35,828 nucleotides of DNA. It comes from Actinomycetota bacterium. GTDB taxonomy: Bacteria; Actinomycetota; Acidimicrobiia; Acidimicrobiales; Acidimicrobilacustridaceae. Each line of letters starts with the position of its first letter. The stretch's first letter is position 1. The position numbers and the translations under genes are program-made. Positions 14,036 through 22,013 of the stretch are shown piece after piece. The notes beneath the pieces were generated by a model. The model did not search any database. It was not told the origin of the DNA and saw only the letters and a list, made by a program, of their open reading frames with translations. The DNA lies in NCBI GenBank assembly GCA_005787345.1, contig SYBH01000062.1, positions 1 through 35,828 of the forward strand, given 5' to 3'.

Positions 14036-15007
14036 GTGATTTCTCCTGAGTCCCAGCCTGCGATCGAGGTCACCGACCTCACCATTCGCTATGGCGACCG
14101 CGTTGCCGTCAATGGTCTGTCGTTTTCGGCCATGTCTGGGCAGATCACTGCTCTCCTTGGTCCCAACGGCGCGGGCAAAACCTCCACGGTCGAAACCCTC
14201 GAGGGCTATCGCCGCCCCACCGCCGGTTCCGTTCGGGTACTGGGCCTCGATCCGGTTAACGACCATCGCCAACTCGTGGCCCGCATCGGCGTGATGTTGC
14301 AATCAGGCGGCGTTGCGACCGGCATGCGACCCGCCGAAGCGCTACATCTCTTCGCTTCGTACTACGACAACCCCCTTAACCCCGATGAACTGCTCGAACT
14401 TGTGGGGCTGGCCGATCATCGGTCCTCGACCTGGCGTTCGATGTCTGGCGGAGAACAACAACGCCTCTCGTTGGCTCTGGCGTTGATTGGTCGTCCCGAT
14501 GTCGCGTTCCTCGATGAACCGACCGCAGGCATTGACCCAGCCGGCCGCCAACTCATTCGCCGGGTGATTGCTGATCTTCGCGATCGTGGTGTGGCCGTGC
14601 TTCTCACAACGCACGATCTCGAAGAAGCCGAAAAACTCGCCGATCACGTGGTCATCATCGACCACGGTGTTGTGCTCGCCGATGGAACGCCCACCGAACT
14701 CATGCGCACCTCACAGGGTGACGATGTTCGTTTCGGTGCACCTTCGGGACTCGACGTTTCTTCGCTCGGTGAGCGAATAGGCGCTGTGGTTACCGAAGCC
14801 TCACCTGGCGAATATGTCGTTTCATCCGCAGCAACACCAACGATGGTCGCAGCAATAACCGCATGGCTGGCCGAGATGGATCTCCCCTTAGCCGATTTGC
14901 GCGCCGGGCGTCAGCGTCTTGAGGACGTGTTCTTGCGCCTCACCGCCGACGCCGCAGAGCCTGCTGCAGAACCCGCAACCACCCGTCGACGGAGGTCACG
15001 TCGATGA
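14036..15007 (+). CDS. ABC-2 type exporter, ATP-binding protein
   Basis: A 323-residue ABC ATPase. Walker A GPNGAGKTS is at 42-50, the signature MSGGEQQRLS at 136-145, Walker B VAFLDEP at 156-162 and the H-loop histidine at 193. The C-terminal 90 residues form the extra domain seen in DrrA/CcmA-like exporters and end in an arginine-rich tail. Start is GTG 14036 with a leaderless-type promoter. It overlaps the permease by 4 bases. In mycobacteria a similar ATPase/permease pair lies next to ctaA, and here the pair adjoins the oxidase cluster, so a link to heme or oxidase biogenesis is possible but unproven. Substrate unknown. Confidence 0.94.
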   Translation: MISPESQPAIEVTDLTIRYGDRVAVNGLSFSAMSGQITALLGPNGAGKTSTVETLEGYRRPTAGSVRVLGLDPVNDHRQLVARIGVMLQSGGVATGMRPAEALHLFASYYDNPLNPDELLELVGLADHRSSTWRSMSGGEQQRLSLALALIGRPDVAFLDEPTAGIDPAGRQLIRRVIADLRDRGVAVLLTTHDLEEAEKLADHVVIIDHGVVLADGTPTELMRTSQGDDVRFGAPSGLDVSSLGERIGAVVTEASPGEYVVSSAATPTMVAAITAWLAEMDLPLADLRAGRQRLEDVFLRLTADAAEPAAEPATTRRRRSRR

Positions 15008-15732
15008 AAGCGCTACTTGCCCAGACGCGATCCGAATTGACGCTCAGCCTGCGCAACGGCGAACAGTTACTGGTCAATGTCGCGATTCCGCTTTTGCTCC
15101 TGGTGTTCTTCTCTGCAGTGGAAGTTCTGCCGATTCCGACTGGCGTTGAAAAGCGCGTTGACTTTCTTGCGCCTGGCATCATTGCGCTTGCAGTGATGTC
15201 GAACGCGATGGTTGCACTCGCCATAGGTACCGGTTTCGAACGTCACTACAAAGTGCTCAAGCGCCTTGGCTCGACGCCACTTGGTCGCGGGCGTTGGGTG
15301 TTGGCCAAGATCGGAATGGTGAAGATTCTTCTCATCCTGCAAATCGCGCTGATCGTGATCGCAGCATTTCTTCTGGGCTGGAACCCAGGTGGCACACCGT
15401 TACTGGCTATTCCCGCTGTGGTGCTCGGTGCGTTTGCATTCGGTGGAATCGGCCTGTTGATGGCCGGCACGTTGCGCGGAACGGTGACCCTTGCACTGGC
15501 CAACGGTCTTTACCTACTGCTTCTTCTGCTGGGCGGAATGATCATTCCGTTCAGCGAAATGCCGGGTTTCTTCGGCACCATTGGCAAGGTGCTGCCATCG
15601 GGAGCGCTCAGCGAGGTACTGCAGTCGTGCCTGCGGACTGGCGCGGAACCGGCGGGCTCGGCCTGGGTCGTTCTTGGCGTGTGGGCTGTTCTTGCGCCGC
15701 TCGCAGCAGTGAAGTTCTTCCGCTGGGAGTAG
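15004..15732 (+). CDS. ABC-2 type exporter, permease
   Basis: A 242-residue membrane protein with about six hydrophobic segments (starting near residues 22, 53, 101, 130, 160 and 215). It matches the ABC-2 permease pattern: FLAPGIIALAVMSNAMVALAIGTGFER after the first segment and LLGGMIIPFSEMPGFF before the last. ATG overlaps the ATPase stop codon. The stop codon TAG abuts the complement of the ctaG stop with no gap, so the two converging genes end at the same point. Confidence 0.9.
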   Translation: MKALLAQTRSELTLSLRNGEQLLVNVAIPLLLLVFFSAVEVLPIPTGVEKRVDFLAPGIIALAVMSNAMVALAIGTGFERHYKVLKRLGSTPLGRGRWVLAKIGMVKILLILQIALIVIAAFLLGWNPGGTPLLAIPAVVLGAFAFGGIGLLMAGTLRGTVTLALANGLYLLLLLLGGMIIPFSEMPGFFGTIGKVLPSGALSEVLQSCLRTGAEPAGSAWVVLGVWAVLAPLAAVKFFRWE

Positions 15733-16632
15733 TTACGTCGGTGACGTCTTGCGGGGAGTGCCAGCCGGTAATGAATCAAGGCCGCCACGTTCGCCTTCTT
15801 CCCATTCAAGGATTTCACGTTCGGTGAGATAAAGGCCCTCTTGATCGGCATTGTGGTGCCGCGCTGCCCAACGGAAGAACAGCACACCGATAATTCCCCA
15901 AAGGTATGCGGCTTCGATCACTTTCATAATGAGGCCAGCAGCTTCTTGATCGCTCTTCGCCGAGATCCCCCACAATCGAATGGGCTGGTCGTACGCGTCG
16001 TACACCACCGTGTGCGAGAGCCACATCCAGGCCGCAGGAAGTGTCGGAAGAAGTGATTGGGCAAACAGATAGACCATCTGGCCGGGTATTGATAGCCGCA
16101 ACTGCGGCCATGGCCCGCATACCGGTAGCCACATGATGAGAGCGGTAACCACGAAGAGAACATGTGCGGTGAAATGGAATGGCCCACTCGTTGTCGAGGC
16201 ATTCACGAACTGCGGCATATGGCTAAGCATGTTGAACGAGTTGAACAACGCGAACGCCAAAATCGGTGTTGCGAGCACTTGGACCACTCGCCATAACCGC
16301 CCACCTGAAGTCACAAAGAGTTCGGCCAGCCATGTTGGACACGAGAGGAGAAAGAGCGGCGGTACAACCATTGTCAGCACAAGGTGCTGAAACATGTGTC
16401 CTGAATACAGCCGTTGTTCGGCGATGTCATGAAGCGGCCACACCGACACTGCCGTCATAAAAGCGACTGCCAACCAAAATGAAACAGCCTGTCGTGTCGA
16501 GACAACCTGAGTTCCTGGCTCGACAACTTTCGGACCAATCACTTTGGCAACGAAGAGGCCGCCCACAACTACAGCAAGCACCAACCCCCAAACTTCCCAA
16601 TGGGGAGCGAATGAGGGCATCGCCGAGAACAT
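15733..16632 (-). CDS. ctaG: Cytochrome c oxidase assembly factor CtaG (caa3 type)
   Basis: A 299-residue polytopic protein of the CtaG family known from Bacillus caa3 oxidase, needed for copper-site assembly. Landmarks are SGHMFQHLVLTMVVPPLFLL, FNSFNMLSHMPQFVN, HFTAHVLFVVTALIMWLPV and an SLLPTLPAAWMW helix, with conserved histidines in the helices. The hydrophilic C-terminus (about 265-299) is acidic then serine/threonine-rich. Start ATG 16632 or the ATG four codons downstream are equally likely. It is the last gene of the oxidase cluster, 66 bases after ctaF. Confidence 0.92.
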   Translation of the reverse strand: MFSAMPSFAPHWEVWGLVLAVVVGGLFVAKVIGPKVVEPGTQVVSTRQAVSFWLAVAFMTAVSVWPLHDIAEQRLYSGHMFQHLVLTMVVPPLFLLSCPTWLAELFVTSGGRLWRVVQVLATPILAFALFNSFNMLSHMPQFVNASTTSGPFHFTAHVLFVVTALIMWLPVCGPWPQLRLSIPGQMVYLFAQSLLPTLPAAWMWLSHTVVYDAYDQPIRLWGISAKSDQEAAGLIMKVIEAAYLWGIIGVLFFRWAARHHNADQEGLYLTEREILEWEEGERGGLDSLPAGTPRKTSPT

Positions 16633-16698
16633 GTGATCAGTCTTGTGCGTGAGAGTGCGCCTGGCCAGTCAGGGCCATAACTCGGTCGAGCTGTGCTA

Positions 16699-17040
16699 CT
16701 AGAACCAAAACCGAAAGGCCGCCAACATCGCGATGTACACAAACATCGCCAGTAACAAGCCCGAATAAAAGATACGGGTGAGGATCGGCTTATCGAACTT
16801 CAGATGCATGAAGATGTAGAGGATCGTGAAGAGTTTCACGGCCATCAGGATCATGAGCACCGGGATAAGGAGTTCTTCGGCCCAAAGCGGAAAATCCGGC
16901 GCGGTATAGGTGAAGACTTCAATAACGGTAAGAACCGCGAGGAAGATTGCGGTCAGAACATAGACCTTGTCGCGCGAATAGTCCTTGACTGCACCATCGA
17001 GCACGGTGGTGGGGACGTCGTCATGTGAGGTAATGGTCAT
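16699..17040 (-). CDS. ctaF: Cytochrome c oxidase subunit IV (prokaryotic COX4 type)
   Basis: A 113-residue protein with three hydrophobic helices (about 27-47, 52-76 and 86-112). The pattern ILYIFMHLKFDKP between helices 2 and 3 is the COX4_pro signature. It is a small structural subunit of caa3-type oxidase. ATG 17040 follows GAGGAG at proper spacing; an upstream in-frame extension overlaps ctaE. It follows ctaE by 14 bases. Confidence 0.92.
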   Translation of the reverse strand: MTITSHDDVPTTVLDGAVKDYSRDKVYVLTAIFLAVLTVIEVFTYTAPDFPLWAEELLIPVLMILMAVKLFTILYIFMHLKFDKPILTRIFYSGLLLAMFVYIAMLAAFRFWF

Positions 17041-17054
17041 GTGATACTCCTCGA

Positions 17055-17690
17055 TCAGGTTGGGATGAGGTACACGACGGCGAAGATGACGACCCAAACG
17101 ACATCAACGAAGTGCCAGTACAGACCGACGATTTCGACGCTCTCAGCCTTATGTTCCGGAATCTTGCCCCGCAGCGACAGAAGCACGACCGAGACGAGCA
17201 TGATGATGCCGACCGTGACGTGGATGCCATGGAATCCAGTGAGTGTGAAGAACGCTGAACTGAATCGGCTAGTGGTGAACCCGAGTCCTTCGCGAGCGAA
17301 CACCGTGAATTCATAGATCTGACCAGCCATGAACGTTGCGCCAAGAACAGCGGTTGCACCGAGCCAGACGCGCATGCGCTGATGCTCTCCACGCTCAATG
17401 GCCGAAACAGCCAACACCATGGTGAGTGACGACATGAGAAGGACGAACGACGAGGTTGATGTAAACGGAATATCGAAAATCTCGTCCGGGGTCGGACCTT
17501 CAAGAGGACGCCTGTAAAGCAAATAGGTGGTAATCAACCCGCCGAACAGCAAGCACTCTGATGCCAGGAACAACCACATACCCAACTTCGTGTTGGAAAT
17601 GCCGGTGTTGGTGTCGGCATCGATATGCGCGTGTGCCTGATGCGCATCGGCGTCAGCCAATGTCGGACGCGAGGTGAGAGTTTCAGCCAA
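17055..17690 (-). CDS. ctaE: Cytochrome c oxidase subunit III
   Basis: A 211-residue subunit III with five main helices. It has KLGMWLFLASECLLFGGLITTY (helix with the conserved glutamate), SAFFTLTGFHGIHVTVG and the C-terminal YWHFVDVVWVVIFAVVYL. The start is TTG 17690: GGAGG at 17704-17700 is spaced 9 bases from it, while the alternative TTG at 17699 directly abuts the GGAGG. This start lies inside the end of ctaD (8-base overlap), so the two are translationally coupled. The N-terminal 30 residues are histidine/aspartate-rich. Confidence 0.94.
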   Translation of the reverse strand: MAETLTSRPTLADADAHQAHAHIDADTNTGISNTKLGMWLFLASECLLFGGLITTYLLYRRPLEGPTPDEIFDIPFTSTSSFVLLMSSLTMVLAVSAIERGEHQRMRVWLGATAVLGATFMAGQIYEFTVFAREGLGFTTSRFSSAFFTLTGFHGIHVTVGIIMLVSVVLLSLRGKIPEHKAESVEIVGLYWHFVDVVWVVIFAVVYLIPT

Positions 17691-19698
17691 CGGTCTCAAC
17701 CTCCTTCACTACGTCGGCGGAGACGGGAACCGTGGCGTCGCCACCATCGGAGGCATGAGCCTCGGAGCCATGATCGTCATGAGCGGCATCGGGATCGTCC
17801 GGCGGTTCCATAACCCAGCCGTAAATAGCTGCGAGAACAACGATGCCGCCGATGAGGGCGAGCCAAAGGCTGAAGATGAGTCCGTAGGCAACGATCGGAA
17901 GGCCGAAGGCCAATACGATCGGCCAGTAGGACGGTGATGGAAGGTGAATGCCCTTGCCGTCGGTGCGCTGCTGTGCAACCTCTGCTGTCGAGGCAATGCG
18001 CACCAGCTTGCCGTCCTTGGTCTCGCCATACTTGCGATACCAGAAATCGTCGACGCGTGTGACTGTCGGGATTGGATCGAAGTTGTAGGCCGGCGTCGGA
18101 GACGGGGTCATCCATTCGATGGTGCGGCTATCCCACGGGTCGGGTCCGACCGGCGGAAGATTCTTCGCCTTTGACTTGCTGTAGAAAATGTTGAAGATGA
18201 ACATGGCGATACTGATGGCGAGTGTGAACGCACCAATAGTGGCGACCTTGTTCCAGAATTCGAACCCATAGCCCGCGTCGTAGGTATAGATACGACGACT
18301 CATTCCCTGAAGTCCGAGCACGTGCATCGGGGCAAAGGTGAGGTTGAAGCCAAGAAGCATCAGCCAGAAGTTGGCTTTACCGATGCTCTCATTGAGCATG
18401 TAGCCAAATGCCTTCGGCCAATAGAAGTAGAACCCGGCCATGAATCCGAAGAACGCTCCACCGAAGAGTACGTAGTGGAAGTGAGCGACGATGAAGTACG
18501 TATCGGTCTGCTGTGTATCCATCGGGGCAACTGAGTGCATCACGCCGGAGAGGCCACCAATGGTGAACATCGTGACAAGACCGATCGAGAACAGCATGGG
18601 CGCAGAAAAGTTCAACTTGCCGCCCCACATCGTGGCGGTCCAATTCAAGATCTTCACGCCAGTGGGCACCGCAATGAACATGGTGGTGAGCGAGAACGCG
18701 GTAACCGAGATCGGTCCGATACCGGACACGAACATGTGGTGGGCCCATACGCCCCAGCCCATGAAGCCAATGGCGATACCGGAGAACACGATGAATGGGT
18801 AACCGAAAATCGGCTTACGAGCGAAAGTCGGAAGGATCTCGGAGACCAAGCCAAAGGCGGGAAGGATCATGAGGTACACCTCGGGGTGTCCGAAGATCCA
18901 GAACAAGTGCTCCCACAGCAGTGGGTTGGCACCCTTGGCAACGTTGAAGAAGTTTGCGTCGAACAAACGGTCAAGCATGAGCAGAACCTGCGCCGACGTA
19001 AGAACGGGGATTGCGAAGAGCAACAAGAACTGCGAGACGAGTGCCATCCACGTAAAAATGGGCATTCGCATAAGTGTCATGCCAGGAGCTCGCATGTTGA
19101 GCACCGTGACGATGAGGTTCACTGCACCGGTAAGCGACGCGATACCGGTGATGATCAGACCAAGGTTCCAGAAATCAATACCATTGGTGGGCGAAAAGAT
19201 GACGCCGCTGTTTGGTGCGTACATGAACCAACCGCCGTCGGCGCCACCGCCAAGGAACCAGCTTGAGTTGAGGAAAACGCCGCCGGCCAAGAATGCCCAG
19301 AAACTGAACGCATTGATCCGGGGGAACGCAACGTCGCGGGCTCCGATCTGCAACGGGATCAGATAGTTCGCAAACGCAGCACCAATAGGCATAACGACGA
19401 GGAAAACCATCGTCGTTCCGTGCATTGTGTACACCTGGTTGTAGAGGTTGGCACTGAGCAGTGTTCCTCTAGGCGACCACAACTGCATACGAATCAGCAG
19501 CGCTTCAACGCCACCAATGATGAAGAAGAAAATTGCCGCAGCGCCGTACATGATGCCGATCTTTTTGTGATCGACAGTGGTGAACCATGAGCGCGGCCCC
19601 GTCTCGGCCGTCGGACGCCTGAACACACCAGTTGGCGTGTAACCGTCGTCGGAATCACCCGAAGGAAGGGCGAGGGGGCGGTCTTCAGTTAGTGCCAT
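17683..19698 (-). CDS. ctaD: Cytochrome c oxidase subunit I with C-terminal extension
   Basis: A 671-residue catalytic subunit that reduces oxygen and pumps protons. Ligands are all present: H93 and H408 (heme a), H406 (heme a3), H271, H320 and H321 (CuB), and the cross-linked tyrosine Y275 in HPEVY. The K-channel lysine is K349 in PTGVKILNW. The core ends near residue 540 (DPWDSRTIEWMTPSPTPAYNF). A further 130 residues follow: a linker, PSPSYWPIVLAFGLPIVAYGL (587-607), a second helix to about 630 and an acidic tail. This part resembles the C-terminal half of actinobacterial subunit IV, so it looks like a gene fusion. ATG 19698 follows GGAG at 8 bases. Confidence 0.97.
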   Translation of the reverse strand: MALTEDRPLALPSGDSDDGYTPTGVFRRPTAETGPRSWFTTVDHKKIGIMYGAAAIFFFIIGGVEALLIRMQLWSPRGTLLSANLYNQVYTMHGTTMVFLVVMPIGAAFANYLIPLQIGARDVAFPRINAFSFWAFLAGGVFLNSSWFLGGGADGGWFMYAPNSGVIFSPTNGIDFWNLGLIITGIASLTGAVNLIVTVLNMRAPGMTLMRMPIFTWMALVSQFLLLFAIPVLTSAQVLLMLDRLFDANFFNVAKGANPLLWEHLFWIFGHPEVYLMILPAFGLVSEILPTFARKPIFGYPFIVFSGIAIGFMGWGVWAHHMFVSGIGPISVTAFSLTTMFIAVPTGVKILNWTATMWGGKLNFSAPMLFSIGLVTMFTIGGLSGVMHSVAPMDTQQTDTYFIVAHFHYVLFGGAFFGFMAGFYFYWPKAFGYMLNESIGKANFWLMLLGFNLTFAPMHVLGLQGMSRRIYTYDAGYGFEFWNKVATIGAFTLAISIAMFIFNIFYSKSKAKNLPPVGPDPWDSRTIEWMTPSPTPAYNFDPIPTVTRVDDFWYRKYGETKDGKLVRIASTAEVAQQRTDGKGIHLPSPSYWPIVLAFGLPIVAYGLIFSLWLALIGGIVVLAAIYGWVMEPPDDPDAAHDDHGSEAHASDGGDATVPVSADVVKEVETVG

Positions 19699-19740
19699 GA
19701 CCAACTCCAAAGAATGCGGTGCGGACGTTCATCACAAAGC

Positions 19741-20961
19741 TCAGTTCAGCGTTTCGAGAAATGCGACCAGTTGGTCGATCTGCTCTTCGGTCAAATTCAG
19801 GTTTGGCATGCCGCGTCCGCCCTGCGGATACATCGGCTTCAGTGCTGGCGCATTACGCAGCCATGCTTCAAGCGTGACTCGATTGACGGTCGCCGTATTG
19901 ACTGGGCCGCCTGTGAGTACCGCACCTGGATCGCCAGCAGCGGCAACGTCGCTCATCGGGAGCGGTTGACCATCGCTGGAGACTGGTTGATAGAGGTTGA
20001 AGATTGAGCCGGCGAATGTTCCACGCGTCATGAAATGCGTGAGGTCCGGAGCAACACCAGCAACGAGCGGCGGAGGCGTTTCTTTCATCTTGGCGTCATT
20101 AATGCCCTTGATGACGTGGCACTGCGCGCAGAGCGAAAGCCAGACTTTCTTGCCTTCAGCGGCGGCGGGATTGGTGGGGTCAGCTGCGTGATCCTTCAGC
20201 TGATTGCGCACCCAAGCGTCGTAGTCGCTTGACGACACGGCACGAACAAGCATGCGCATGTTGGCATGGGAAAGTCCGCAGAATTCGGTGCACTGACCAC
20301 GGAAGACTCCGGGTTCATCGGCCTGCAATTTAAGCGGGTTATACAAACCAGGAACAGCGTCCTTCTTGCCGTTCAAACCAGGAATCCAGAACGAGTGGAT
20401 GACATCGTTCGAGGTAGTCGTGACCTGCACGGGCTTGCCGGCGGGGATGACCAATTCTGTTGCGGTAGTGATGTCTTCCGGACCATCGAAATTACCGTCG
20501 CCATTGAGGTCGTACTTGTACTCCCACCACCACTGCTGACCAGCGACCTGAACCTTGATTGCGTTGGGTTCTTCGCGGTTGAGATTGATGATCGTCAACA
20601 CCGTGCCGACAGCCACGCCAGCGAGAATGAGTGCTGGAAGAATTGTCCAACCAATTTCGAGGGTGGTCTTGCCGTGAATCTGTGACGGAAACTCGTCGGG
20701 ATTGGAATCCTGGCGCTCTCGGAATTTCCACGTGATGAAAATAATGGCGCCGATGACGAGAACAAAAATAACTCCAGCAATTGCCGTTACGGGGATGACG
20801 AGCTGCTGAATGCTTTCCGCCGAAGGTCCCTCGGGAGCAAGAGACGTAAGCGGCTTGCCGCTGTTTTGGAACGAGTTCACGATGAGCGCTGCAAAAAGCA
20901 CCACTACGGCCGTAAACGAGATCACCGCAAGGATGCGGACAATTTTTGGAAGGCGCTGCAT
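19741..20961 (-). CDS. ctaC: Cytochrome c oxidase subunit II fused to cytochrome c (caa3 type)
   Basis: A 406-residue protein. Hydrophobic segments at 11-30 (signal or helix), 53-78 and 104-126 are followed by the CuA domain. CuA ligands are H189, C224, E226, C228, H232 and M235. Between the aromatic motif QQWWWEY (142-148) and the next strand there is an insertion with a perfect EF-hand-like loop, DLNGDGNFDGPE (151-162). The C-terminal cytochrome c domain has CAQCH (278-282) and a likely Met ligand at M385 (GRGMPNL), with a long stretch of about 100 residues between them. ATG 20961 has a strong GAGGAGAG site. It donates electrons to CtaD, 42 bases downstream. Confidence 0.97.
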   Translation of the reverse strand: MQRLPKIVRILAVISFTAVVVLFAALIVNSFQNSGKPLTSLAPEGPSAESIQQLVIPVTAIAGVIFVLVIGAIIFITWKFRERQDSNPDEFPSQIHGKTTLEIGWTILPALILAGVAVGTVLTIINLNREEPNAIKVQVAGQQWWWEYKYDLNGDGNFDGPEDITTATELVIPAGKPVQVTTTSNDVIHSFWIPGLNGKKDAVPGLYNPLKLQADEPGVFRGQCTEFCGLSHANMRMLVRAVSSSDYDAWVRNQLKDHAADPTNPAAAEGKKVWLSLCAQCHVIKGINDAKMKETPPPLVAGVAPDLTHFMTRGTFAGSIFNLYQPVSSDGQPLPMSDVAAAGDPGAVLTGGPVNTATVNRVTLEAWLRNAPALKPMYPQGGRGMPNLNLTEEQIDQLVAFLETLN

Positions 20962-21057
20962 TTACTCTCCTCGAGAGGCGGGGATGAACCCGCTCCGGGG
21001 CGAACGAACCGACGACACAAGGCCGCGGCCACTAGGACTGCTGCAGTACTGAACGGT

Positions 21058-21074
21058 GTGAACAAAGTGTTCAC
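21058..21074. promoter_or_regulatory. Palindromic operator-like site upstream of ctaC
   Basis: GTGAACA-AAG-TGTTCAC is a perfect 7-base inverted repeat with a 3-base spacer, about 97 bases before the ctaC ATG in the only sizeable gap (185 bases) of the oxidase cluster. No T run follows, so it is more like a protein-binding site than a terminator. The binding protein is unknown. Confidence 0.4.
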
Positions 21075-21146
21075 CAGTCTGAGCCAAACGCGCCAACCGG
21101 GCGGAGGATTCCGCTCCGATCAGCATCGAACAAGAAATGGTCGAGC

Positions 21147-22007
21147 TCATGCCGGGGTGCCGCCCTGAATAACAACCGGTGCCCCGGGGTCCAAGCCAAT
21201 GGCGCCTTCGGACGAATGGGTCTCGGATCCGTGGTGTTTGATCTCGCGCTCTCCAACAACCGCACCGGCAATACCGGCCGCGATGATGGCAATGGCGCCA
21301 ACTACCACGACCGCAGTGGTGACCCACTTGGCCGACGAAGGCTTCAGCGCAAGCAGCACTGCCACAAGGAAGAAAAGCAGCGATGCCAGGCCAAAGACCC
21401 ACACTGCGCCGATCTTCGAAACGGCAAGGAGAACTCGGGAAATACCGAGAACAACCACGGCAATGATGACAATCGAGAGGACCGGAACTCGGAACGGATC
21501 AATGAAACGGTGGTAGAGCTCGGCGTTGGCGTGATCGTCGCCCGTGGCCCGTTCGGCCCATGTGCGCACTGTCCAGGTAAAGGCAACAACCACCATCACC
21601 GCAACCGCAGCGTAGGTAAGTCCGGTGCTTTCAGTGGCCAGGCCAATGAGCATGAGAACGAACGAAAGTGCGCCCAGAGAGGGGAGATAGTTGACGCCAG
21701 AGGGAGCCCGGGTGAGCGGCACTGACTCCATGTGCACGATCTGTGCTTCTGCATCGGGATCGGCATCGCGGAAGGCGATAAGGAGACCGGCAAGCGAGGC
21801 CGCAGCGAGGAACAAACCTACGAAGAACGTGTAGGCGAAATGATTACCAACACCGCCCTTCCATCCAAGGCTGAGCGGGCCGAGAACACGGTCCATCAGT
21901 GACTGATCTTGGCTGGTGAATCCGATGGCGAACGCGGCGATCAACGAGAAGATCGCCAGACCGGCGAAGAACCGAAACGCTGTTGTGAACATCCGCGAGG
22001 AAAGCAT
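21147..22007 (-). CDS. Seven-helix membrane protein of the oxidase cluster, unknown
   Basis: A 286-residue protein with hydrophobic segments at about 10-31, 57-78, 109-128, 131-150, 174-192, 199-220 and 229-251, and a hydrophilic, histidine-containing C-terminal tail (KHHGSETHSSEG, 257-268). I do not recognise the family; no heme or copper motif is obvious apart from the tail histidines. The ATG at 22007 is 6 bases after the stop of the subunit III-like gene, so it is cotranscribed with the two paralogue genes upstream. It may be a structural or assembly partner of the subunit I-like protein. It is separated from ctaC by 185 bases. Confidence 0.75.
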   Translation of the reverse strand: MLSSRMFTTAFRFFAGLAIFSLIAAFAIGFTSQDQSLMDRVLGPLSLGWKGGVGNHFAYTFFVGLFLAAASLAGLLIAFRDADPDAEAQIVHMESVPLTRAPSGVNYLPSLGALSFVLMLIGLATESTGLTYAAVAVMVVVAFTWTVRTWAERATGDDHANAELYHRFIDPFRVPVLSIVIIAVVVLGISRVLLAVSKIGAVWVFGLASLLFFLVAVLLALKPSSAKWVTTAVVVVGAIAIIAAGIAGAVVGEREIKHHGSETHSSEGAIGLDPGAPVVIQGGTPA

Positions 22008-22013
22008 GGCGGC

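Noticed and set aside
18535-19266. Long plus-strand open frame opposite ctaD
   Set aside because: Charged, histidine/arginine-rich translation with no family resemblance; it mirrors the codon bias of the genuine ctaD on the other strand.
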